Part shown: piece after piece, positions 57,285-64,000 of the stretch
How positions within the stretch are numbered: the first letter of the stretch is position 1
Layout of the letters: the number at the start of each line of letters is the position of its first letter
From: Achromobacter mucicolens
Lineage (GTDB): Bacteria; Pseudomonadota; Gammaproteobacteria; Burkholderiales; Burkholderiaceae_B
Direction of reading: 5' to 3'
Assembly (NCBI RefSeq): GCF_902859725.1
Contig: NZ_CADIJP010000001.1
Span: 186,001 to 250,000 of the forward strand
Length of the DNA stretch: 64,000 nt
Position numbers and translations under genes: made by a program
Notes under the pieces: model-generated
Databases searched by the model: none
What the model was told of the DNA's origin: nothing
Seen by the model: the letters and a program-made list of their open reading frames with translations, nothing else

Positions 57285-58190
57285 TCATCCTCCGCACGCG
57301 TAGATCATGAACTGCCGGAAGGCCTCGGCCGGCTTGGCCATGGCTGCGCGCGGGTGCCACAGCAGGCCGGCCTCCATGGGCGGCACGGCATCGGTGATGG
57401 GCACGGCTTCGATCTTGCGCCCCTCCAGCGACCAGGGCCGGTAAACCATGTCCGACAGCATCGTGACGCCAAAGCCATGCGCGACCAGGCCGCGAAGCGC
57501 CTCCATCGACCGCGTGCGAAAGGCGATGTCGGGCTGCAGGCCGTGACCGCGCCAATAACCCAGCGTGGATCGCTCGCCTTCGTCCATTTCCAGCAGGATG
57601 TAGGGATAGCGCGCGATGTCGGCAAGCGCGGGCGCGGCCGCCTGCGTCAGCGGATGCCCGGCCGCGGTCCAGAGCTGGCGCCTTGAACGCACCAGTACGT
57701 GATGGCCGAAGCGCTCGCGCTTGTCCACGTTGGACAGCAGCGCCACGCCCAGCTCCACGTCGCCGCTTGCCACGGCCTGTTCGATCTCCGGGCGGTCCAG
57801 ATCCACCAGGTCCAGCACGACGTCCGGATAGCGCCGCCGGAACCGCGCCAGCAGGTCGGGCAGAAAATACCCCAGCACCGTGTAGGACGCCGCGATCCGC
57901 ACCGAACCGCGCAGCGCATACCGCTGGAACCCCGGTTCGCGCAGCGCGTCGTCCAGGGAATCGAGCACGTCGCGGGCGCGTTGGTGGAAGTTGTGGCCTT
58001 CGGGCGTCAACGTCACGCCGTGCGCATGGCGGTCGAACAGGCGCACGCCCAGTTGTGCCTCCAGCGCCAGCACGGCGTTGGTGACGGCCGATTGGGACAC
58101 GTGCTCGTCGGCCGCCGCCATGGAAAACCGCCCTGTGCGGGCGGCCGCGGCGAAGTACCGGAGTTGGCGGAGCGTGACCTCATTAGCCAT
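57285..58190 (-). CDS. LysR-family transcriptional regulator
   Basis: A 301-residue LysR protein: MANEVTLRQLRYFAAAARTGRFS, HVSQSAVTNAVLALEAQLGVRLFDR, then a normal effector domain. It is divergent from the fused indolepyruvate ferredoxin oxidoreductase, 112 bases away, and is the obvious candidate regulator. A quasi-palindrome lies between them. Effectors may be arylpyruvates or arylacetates, by context only. Confidence 0.93.
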   Translation of the reverse strand: MANEVTLRQLRYFAAAARTGRFSMAAADEHVSQSAVTNAVLALEAQLGVRLFDRHAHGVTLTPEGHNFHQRARDVLDSLDDALREPGFQRYALRGSVRIAASYTVLGYFLPDLLARFRRRYPDVVLDLVDLDRPEIEQAVASGDVELGVALLSNVDKRERFGHHVLVRSRRQLWTAAGHPLTQAAAPALADIARYPYILLEMDEGERSTLGYWRGHGLQPDIAFRTRSMEALRGLVAHGFGVTMLSDMVYRPWSLEGRKIEAVPITDAVPPMEAGLLWHPRAAMAKPAEAFRQFMIYACGG

Positions 58191-58213
58191 GTGTTTTTCA
58201 CATACCAGCTAGT

Positions 58214-58231
58214 CGAATATATGAATATACG
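58214..58231. promoter_or_regulatory. CG-N-ATAT-N4-ATAT-N-CG dyad in LysR/oxidoreductase promoter region
   Basis: An 18-base quasi-palindrome, imperfect only at the N positions, in AT-rich sequence between the divergent LysR (start 58190) and oxidoreductase (start 58303) genes. It may be a LysR site or part of overlapping promoters. Confidence 0.4.
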
Positions 58232-58302
58232 ATAGGACTTCGCGTTCCTACACTGCGGAAAACACGTAAATGCCCGCACCGCAGATTGCAGGAGACAACC
58301 CC

Positions 58303-61300
58303 ATGAACGCCCCTCTACCCCCTGGCGTGGCCGACACCCATGGCCTGTCGCTGGACGACAAATACGCGCAGCCCACCGGCCGCGTCTACCTGAGCGGCAC
58401 GCAGGCGCTGGTGCGCCTGCCCCTGATGCAAAAGCAGCGCGACCAGGAGGCCGGCCTGAACACCGCCGGGTATGTGTCGGGCTACCGGGGATCGCCGCTG
58501 GGCGGCCTGGACCAGGCGCTCTGGAAGGCCAAGCGTCATTTGAAAGACAACGATGTGGTGTTCCAGCCCGGCCTGAACGAGGACCTGGCCGCGACCGCCG
58601 TCTGGGGATCGCAGCAGCTCAATCTGTTTCCCGGTGCGCAGCGCGATGGCGTCTTTGGCATGTGGTACGGCAAGGGGCCCGGGGTGGACCGGTCGGTGGA
58701 TGTGCTCAAGCACGCCAACTCGGCCGGCACGTCCGCGCATGGCGGGGTGCTGATGCTGGCTGGCGACGACCACGCCGCCAAGTCCTCGTCGGTGGCGCAT
58801 CAGTCCGAACACGTGCTGATCGCCAGCGGCATCCCGGTGCTGTACCCGTCCAACGTGCAGGAGTATCTGGATTACGGCCTGCATGGCTGGGCCATGAGCC
58901 GCCACACGGGCCTGTGGGTGGCGATGAAATGCGTGACGGACGTGGTGGAGTCCAGCGCCTCGGTGGACGTGGACCCGTCACGCGTGCGGATCGTGCTGCC
59001 CGAGGACAGCCTGCCGCCGGGCGGGCTGAACATCCGCTGGCCGGACTCGCCGCTGGCGCAGGAGGCGCGGCTGCTGGACTACAAGTGGTACGCGGCGCTG
59101 GCCTATGTGCGCGCCAACAAGCTGAACCGCGTGGTGCTGGACTCGCCCAACGCGCACTTCGGCATCATGACGGCCGGCAAGGCGTATCTGGACGTGCGCC
59201 AGGCGCTGAACGACCTGGGGCTGGACGATGCGGCCTGTGCGCAGGCGGGCATCCGCGTGCTGAAGGTGGGCTGCATCTGGCCGCTGGACGCGCAGGACGC
59301 GCGCGAATTCGCCACGGGTCTGAAAGAGATCCTGGTCGTCGAGGAAAAGCGCCAGATCCTGGAATACGCGCTCAAGGAAGAGCTGTACAACTGGCGCGAC
59401 GACGTGCGGCCGCGTGTCTTTGGCAAGTTCGACGAGCGCGAGAATGGCGGCGGCGAATGGTCCACGCCGCGCGGCGGCTGGCTGCTGCCGGCGCGGTATG
59501 AGCTGTCGCCCGCGCTGATCGCTCGCGCCATTGCCGCCCGCCTCGAAAAAGCCAACCTGTCCGACGCGTTGCGCGCGCGCATTGCGGCGCGCCTGGCCGT
59601 CATCGATGCCAAGGAGCGCGAGGCCAGCCGCCCCACGCTGGTCGAAGAACGCAAGCCCTGGTTCTGTTCGGGCTGTCCGCACAACACCTCCACGCGCGTG
59701 CCGGAAGGATCGCGCGCGGTGGCGGGCATCGGCTGCCATTACATGGCGATGTGGATGGACCGCAATACCGACACCTTCAGCCAGATGGGCGGCGAGGGCG
59801 TGGCGTGGCTGGGCCAGAAGGACTTCACGTCCGAGCGCCATATCTTTGCCAATTTGGGCGACGGCACGTATTTTCATTCGGGCCTGCTCGCCATTCGCGC
59901 GGCCATCGCGGCGCGCGCGCGCATCACCTACAAGATCCTCTACAACGACGCCGTCGCCATGACGGGCGGGCAGCCGGTGGACGGCGTCCTGACCGTGCCG
60001 CAGATCGCGGCGCAGATGCTGGCCGAAGGCGTCGTCAAGACGGTGGTCGTGACGGACGAACCCGACAAGTACACGGGGGCGCAGACCTTGCCGGCAGGGG
60101 TGGAGGTCCACCACCGCAAGGCGCTGGACGACGTGCAGCGCGCGCTGCGCGACATTGACGGCGCCACGGTGCTGATCTACGACCAGACCTGCGCGACCGA
60201 GAAGCGCCGCCGCAGAAAGCGCGGCGAGTATCCCGATCCGCCCCGACGCGCCTTCATCAACGAAGCGGTGTGCGAAGGCTGCGGCGATTGCTCGGTGCAG
60301 TCGAACTGCCTGTCGGTGGAACCGCTGGATACGCCGCTGGGCACGAAGCGGCGCATCAACCAGTCGTCGTGCAACAAGGATTTTTCGTGCGTGGAGGGAT
60401 TTTGTCCCAGCTTCGTGACGGCCGAAGGCGCCACGCCGCGCAAGCCCGGCAAGCAGGGCGGCGCGCCGTCGCTGGCTGAGGTCCCGCGGCCCGGCCAGGC
60501 TGTCATTGCACCGGGCGCGGCATATCGCGTGGTGGTGGCCGGCGTCGGCGGCACGGGCGTGGTGACGGTGGGCGCGCTGATCGGCGCGGCCGCGCACATC
60601 GAAGGCAAGGGCGTGACCGTGCTGGACATGGCCGGGCTGGCGCAAAAGGGCGGGGCGGTGCTCAGCCACGTGCAGCTGGCCAACCGGCCCGAGGACCTGC
60701 ACGCCACGCGCGTCGCGCTGGGCGAGGCCGACCTCGTGATCGGCTGCGATGCCCTGGTGTCGGCGTCGCCCGAGGTGCTGTCGCGCCTGCGGCCCGACCA
60801 TGGCCGCGCGGTGGTCAACAGCAGCGCCGCGCCGACGGCCGCGTTCCTGTCGCAGCCCACGTGGCGTTTTCCGGGGGCGCAGGCGCAGGCTGCGCTGACG
60901 CAAAGCACGGGAGGCAATTGCGACTTCCTGGAGGCCGGCCCGCTGGCCGAGGCCCTTCTGGGCGACAGCATCTACGCCAACCCGCTGCTGTTGGGATACG
61001 CGTGGCAAAAGGGCGGACTGCCGCTGTCGCTGGACAGCCTGCGCCGCGCGATCCAGATCAACGGCGTGTCGGTGGACAAGAATCTGGCCGCCTTCGAACT
61101 GGGCCGCCAGGCCGCGCATCGCGGCGTGGATGCGCTGCGCCCCACGGCGGCCGAGCGGGTGGTGGCCATGCCGGAATCGCTGGACGCGCTGGTCAAACGG
61201 CTGGCGGCGCACGTGCGTGATTACCAGGACGAGGCTTATGCGCAGCGCTATCTGACGGCGGTGGAGTCGGTGCGCGTGCGTGAAGCCGCGCTGGGAGAAA

Positions 61301-61842
61301 AGCGGCAGGACGTGACGCGCGCCGTGGCGCGCAACCTTGCCAAGCTCATGACGTACAAGGACGAATACGAGGTGGCGCGGCTGCATGCCGATCCGGCATT
61401 CAAGGACCGGCTGCGCGCGCAGTTCGAGGGCGAGCCGGGCCGCGACTACACGCTGCGTTACTACCTTGCGCCGCCCATCCTGGCGCGCCGCGATGCGCGC
61501 GGGCGGTTGCAGAAGCGTGCGTACGGCGCCTGGATGGAATCGGCATTCCGGCTGCTCGCGCCCTTGAAGCGCGTGCGCGGCACGTGGCTGGACGTGTTCG
61601 GCAGAACGGCCGAGCGCCGCATGGAGCGTCAGCTCGCGGCCGACTATCTGGCGTTGGCCGACGAATTTGCCCGCACGCTGGACGCCGGCAACCGCGACGT
61701 GGCGCTGGAACTGGCCAACGTGCCGGATGCGATCCGTGGGTATGGGCATGTGAAGGAAAAGAGCGTCGAGCAGGCCCGCGTCCGGCAGGCCGGCCTGTGG
61801 GAGCGGTATCGCGGCGGCGGCGCGGACCGGCTGGCGGCCTGA
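58303..61842 (+). CDS. Indolepyruvate ferredoxin oxidoreductase, fused alpha-gamma type
   Basis: An 1179-residue single-chain 2-oxoacid:ferredoxin oxidoreductase. The N-terminal thiamine-diphosphate part has YVSGYRGSPLGGLDQAL and GLNEDLAATAVWGSQQ. A second thiamine-binding portion contains FCSGCPHNTSTRVPEG and LGDGTYFHSG. Iron-sulfur cysteines follow near residue 660 (CEGCGDCSVQSNC, then CNKDFSCVEGFC), then a gamma domain starting VVVAGVGGTGVVTVGALIG and a C-terminal helical domain. It decarboxylates arylpyruvates to arylacetyl-CoA with ferredoxin as acceptor. ATG at 58303 follows AGGAGA. The divergent LysR protein is the probable regulator. Confidence 0.95.
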   Translation: MNAPLPPGVADTHGLSLDDKYAQPTGRVYLSGTQALVRLPLMQKQRDQEAGLNTAGYVSGYRGSPLGGLDQALWKAKRHLKDNDVVFQPGLNEDLAATAVWGSQQLNLFPGAQRDGVFGMWYGKGPGVDRSVDVLKHANSAGTSAHGGVLMLAGDDHAAKSSSVAHQSEHVLIASGIPVLYPSNVQEYLDYGLHGWAMSRHTGLWVAMKCVTDVVESSASVDVDPSRVRIVLPEDSLPPGGLNIRWPDSPLAQEARLLDYKWYAALAYVRANKLNRVVLDSPNAHFGIMTAGKAYLDVRQALNDLGLDDAACAQAGIRVLKVGCIWPLDAQDAREFATGLKEILVVEEKRQILEYALKEELYNWRDDVRPRVFGKFDERENGGGEWSTPRGGWLLPARYELSPALIARAIAARLEKANLSDALRARIAARLAVIDAKEREASRPTLVEERKPWFCSGCPHNTSTRVPEGSRAVAGIGCHYMAMWMDRNTDTFSQMGGEGVAWLGQKDFTSERHIFANLGDGTYFHSGLLAIRAAIAARARITYKILYNDAVAMTGGQPVDGVLTVPQIAAQMLAEGVVKTVVVTDEPDKYTGAQTLPAGVEVHHRKALDDVQRALRDIDGATVLIYDQTCATEKRRRRKRGEYPDPPRRAFINEAVCEGCGDCSVQSNCLSVEPLDTPLGTKRRINQSSCNKDFSCVEGFCPSFVTAEGATPRKPGKQGGAPSLAEVPRPGQAVIAPGAAYRVVVAGVGGTGVVTVGALIGAAAHIEGKGVTVLDMAGLAQKGGAVLSHVQLANRPEDLHATRVALGEADLVIGCDALVSASPEVLSRLRPDHGRAVVNSSAAPTAAFLSQPTWRFPGAQAQAALTQSTGGNCDFLEAGPLAEALLGDSIYANPLLLGYAWQKGGLPLSLDSLRRAIQINGVSVDKNLAAFELGRQAAHRGVDALRPTAAERVVAMPESLDALVKRLAAHVRDYQDEAYAQRYLTAVESVRVREAALGEKRQDVTRAVARNLAKLMTYKDEYEVARLHADPAFKDRLRAQFEGEPGRDYTLRYYLAPPILARRDARGRLQKRAYGAWMESAFRLLAPLKRVRGTWLDVFGRTAERRMERQLAADYLALADEFARTLDAGNRDVALELANVPDAIRGYGHVKEKSVEQARVRQAGLWERYRGGGADRLAA

Positions 61843-61980
61843 ACGCGACGCAGGGCGGCCCGGCGGCGCGGATGGCCCTCAGATACGCGGCGGGGCCTCC
61901 CGTCCCATACCGCGAGGGGCGTGGTGTACGATCCCCCGGTCGATGCGGGGGCCGTCCCCGCCGCTCTCGTCCGATCCGCC

Positions 61981-62883
61981 ATGGAAAGCATCCTACGCAA
62001 ACTCGACCTGACCTCACTGCGCCTTTTTGTGGCGGTGTGCCAGGAGAACAGCATCGCGCGGGCGGCCGAGCGCGAATTCATCGCGCCGTCTGCCGTCAGC
62101 CGCCGCATTGCGGACATGGAAGCGCTGATCGGCCTGCCGCTCATCGCGCGCCATACGCGCGGCGTGTCGGTGACGCCCGCCGGACAGACCGTCCTGCGCC
62201 ATGCGCGCCAGATCATCGGCGACGTCGAGGCGATGGGGGCGGAGCTGTCGCGCTTTTATGAAGGCGTGAAAGGGCACGTGCGCGTGGTGGCCAACCTGTC
62301 GGCCATCGTGCAGTTCCTGCCCGAGGACGTGGCGGCGTTTCAGCGCCTGTTTCCGGACGTGGATATCGACCTGGAAGAGCAGCACAGCCCCGACGTGCTG
62401 CGCCTGGTGCGAGAGCGCGCGGCGGACTTCGGCATCTGTAACCGGATCGCTGGCGCGGAAGGGCTGGAACAGCTGGATTACCGCCGCGACCGGCTGGCGG
62501 TGATGCTGCCGGCCGGGCACCCCAAGGCGGCGGCGCGGCAGCTCAGCCTGCAGGACATCGCCGACGAGACCTTTGTCGGCCTGCGCGAGAACAGCGCGTT
62601 GACGCAGCTGCTGGCGGCGCGGGCCGCCGAACAGGGCAAGACGCTATCGGTGAAGATCCGCGTGGCCAGTCTGGATGCGCTGTGCCGCATGACGCACGCG
62701 GGCCTGGGCATTGCCGTGATGCCGCAGCAGGTGGCCGAGCTTTACCTGCAGGCGTTGGACGTGGTGGTGCGTCCCCTGTCGGACGATTGGGCAAGGCGCC
62801 AGCTTTGCATCGTGTTTCCCAGCCAGGCGCAGCTGTCGGCCACCGCCGGGAAGCTGGTCCGGTTTCTGTCGCAGCAGGGCTGA
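61981..62883 (+). CDS. LysR-family transcriptional regulator
   Basis: A 300-residue LysR protein. ATG at 61981 gives the typical N-terminus MESILRKLDLTSLRLFVAVCQENSIARAAERE, then FIAPSAVSRRIADMEALIGLPLI and a normal effector domain. A GTG at 61921 would add 20 unlikely residues. It lies 138 bases after the oxidoreductase and 152 bases ahead of a Bug receptor in the same direction. It may control that receptor. The effector is unknown. Confidence 0.93.
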   Translation: MESILRKLDLTSLRLFVAVCQENSIARAAEREFIAPSAVSRRIADMEALIGLPLIARHTRGVSVTPAGQTVLRHARQIIGDVEAMGAELSRFYEGVKGHVRVVANLSAIVQFLPEDVAAFQRLFPDVDIDLEEQHSPDVLRLVRERAADFGICNRIAGAEGLEQLDYRRDRLAVMLPAGHPKAAARQLSLQDIADETFVGLRENSALTQLLAARAAEQGKTLSVKIRVASLDALCRMTHAGLGIAVMPQQVAELYLQALDVVVRPLSDDWARRQLCIVFPSQAQLSATAGKLVRFLSQQG

Positions 62884-63035
62884 CGGGCCGCACCGTCGGA
62901 ACCCGCCCTCGCCATTCGCGATGGCGGGGCTGCCGAGATGACACTTCGCCGTTGCCGGCGGCGTTCGTATAGTCAAGGCGCGTTCATCGCCGGTACGGGG
63001 CATCCAGACCCCGCTGCGTCCCATACGGAGACATC

Positions 63036-64000
63036 ATGACCCCCACCAGATTGCTCGCGAGCTGTGCGCTTGCGCTTGGCGTCCTTGGCGCGGCGCCTGC
63101 CGCGTCGGCGGCCGGCTACCCCGACCGTCCCATCCGTCTGATCGTGCCCACCTCGCCCGGCTCCACGGCCGACGTGGTCGCGCGCGTCGTGGCCGAGAAC
63201 CTGGGCAAGACGCTGGCCCAGCCCATGATCGTGGAGAACCTGGCGGGCGCGGCCGGCATTCCGGGCACGCGCCAACTGGTGTCGGCCAAGCCCGACGGCT
63301 ACACCCTGGGCATCGTGTCGTCCAACCATGCCATCAATCCCAGCCTGTACAAGAGCCTGCCCTACGACACGGTCAAGGACATCACGCCGATTTCCGTCAT
63401 CGGCACGACGCCGCTTGTGGTCGTGGTGGCCGAGAACTCGCCGTATAGGACGATGGGCGACCTGCTCAAGGCCGCAAAGGAACAGCCCGGCAAGATCAAC
63501 TACGGCTCGTCCGGCACGGGCAGCGTGCTGCACCTGGCCGGCGAACTGCTCAAGTCCAAGGCGGGCGTGGACATGATGCACATCCCGTACAAGGGCGGCA
63601 ACGCGCTGATCACCGACGTCATGTCGGGGCAGATCCAGGTCGCGTTCCTGGCCACCCCGTCCGTGCTGGCGCAGGTGCAGGCGGGCAAGCTGCGCGCGCT
63701 GGCCGTCAGCACGCCCGAGCGCCTGGCCATCCTGCCCAATGTGCCCACGCTGGACGAGGCCGGCGTGAAGGGCTATTCGTACGATGCCTGGATCTCGTTG
63801 ATCGGGCCGGCGGGGCTGCCCGCCGATGTCGTGCAGAAGCTGCAAGACGCCACGCGCAAGACCATGCAGGAGCCGGCGGTGCTCAAGGCGCTGTCGCCGC
63901 AGGGCTTTGTGGCGCAGGGCACCACGTCGGAGCAGGCGGCGCAGACCCTGGCCGCCGAGGTCACCAAGAGCCAGACGCTGGTCAAGGCGGCGGGCGTTAC
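63036..64000 (+). CDS. Tripartite tricarboxylate (Bug/TctC-family) periplasmic receptor (3' end cut by window edge)
   Basis: The frame opens at ATG 63036 and remains open at base 64000, giving about 321 residues, almost full length for the family. The signal peptide LLASCALALGVLGAAPAASA precedes YPDRPIRLIVPTSPGSTADVV. IVENLAGAAGIPG, KPDGYTLGIVSSNHA and MHIPYKGGNALITDVMSGQ are typical blocks. A ribosome site ACGGAG precedes the start. It follows a LysR gene in the same direction. Only a few C-terminal residues are missing. The ligand is unknown. Confidence 0.93.
   Translation, partial: MTPTRLLASCALALGVLGAAPAASAAGYPDRPIRLIVPTSPGSTADVVARVVAENLGKTLAQPMIVENLAGAAGIPGTRQLVSAKPDGYTLGIVSSNHAINPSLYKSLPYDTVKDITPISVIGTTPLVVVVAENSPYRTMGDLLKAAKEQPGKINYGSSGTGSVLHLAGELLKSKAGVDMMHIPYKGGNALITDVMSGQIQVAFLATPSVLAQVQAGKLRALAVSTPERLAILPNVPTLDEAGVKGYSYDAWISLIGPAGLPADVVQKLQDATRKTMQEPAVLKALSPQGFVAQGTTSEQAAQTLAAEVTKSQTLVKAAGV

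Noticed and set aside
58978-61749. A 923-codon minus-strand frame opposite the indolepyruvate oxidoreductase
   Set aside because: It is fully antisense to a gene with clear motifs throughout and has the arginine/histidine bias of a shadow frame.
62906-62930. Terminator after the LysR gene at 61981
   Set aside because: The hairpin has a mismatch and no T-run.
1-64000. Mobile element, prophage or genomic island
   Set aside because: I found no transposase, integrase, terminal inverted repeat pairs or tRNA attachment site, and base composition looks even apart from short promoter patches.

Overview
This 64 kb window is GC-rich (roughly two thirds G+C by eye), gene-dense chromosome from a betaproteobacterium, most likely the Alcaligenaceae (Achromobacter/Bordetella type). 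The main reasons are seven periplasmic tripartite-tricarboxylate (Bug/TctC) receptors, seven LysR regulators, a Bug receptor in most catabolic clusters, a BB2672-like amino-acid-synthesis gene and the overall codon use. I see no rRNA, tRNA, IS element, phage gene or CRISPR array, and no gene-free stretch above 300 bases. Both edges cut a gene: a LysR regulator on the left and a Bug receptor on the right.

Layout. 1-6.6 kb: LysR fragment, then a leftward cluster of LysR, GntR, two Bug receptors, an isopropylmalate/tartrate-type dehydrogenase and a PDC-hydrolase-like amidohydrolase. 6.7-9.2 kb: rightward Bug receptor and amidase. 9.2-17 kb: a tightly packed leftward acyl-CoA operon (21-codon leader ORF, crotonase, NDP-forming acyl-CoA synthetase, two acyl-CoA dehydrogenases, SDR, a double-length SDR, CMD-family protein). 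17.2-21 kb: SMP-30 lactonase, LysR, and a luciferase-like monooxygenase with an extended flavin reductase. 21.1-26.2 kb: Bug receptor, Crp/Fnr regulator, and a rightward substrate-binding protein, BKACE enzyme and SDR. 26.3-30.5 kb: a complete iron cell-surface-signalling set (Fur-box-like site, ECF sigma, FecR, TonB receptor with an STN domain). 30.5-36.1 kb: divergent response regulator and 7TMR-DISM histidine kinase, followed by an autotransporter. 36.3-40.3 kb: an exported argininosuccinate-lyase-superfamily protein, LysR and a DHA2 MFS pump. 40.3-46.8 kb: Bug receptor, CoA-transferase, dehydratase and acyl-CoA synthetase, divergent from IclR and a thioesterase. 46.9-53.6 kb: chemoreceptor and a GntR-acnD-prpF operon. 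53.7-64 kb: Bug receptor, alpha/beta hydrolase and AA_synth pair, LysR regulators, a fused indolepyruvate ferredoxin oxidoreductase, and a last Bug receptor.

How it works together. Most of the window reads as modules for capturing and degrading organic acids. A periplasmic receptor is paired with CoA activation, beta-oxidation-like or hydrolytic enzymes and a local regulator. No TctA/TctB membrane genes are present, so the Bug receptors are orphans here and must share permeases encoded elsewhere or act as sensors. Several regulators have strong inverted or tandem repeats in their control regions that predict operators.

The items I find least ordinary are the exported lyase, the double SDR with a degenerate second half, the leader ORF coupled to the crotonase, crotonase and BKACE enzymes missing a usual active-site residue, acnD-prpF without prpB/prpC, and the two-component/autotransporter locus with a perfect 10-bp tandem repeat upstream. 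I found no clear wholly new multi-gene system.
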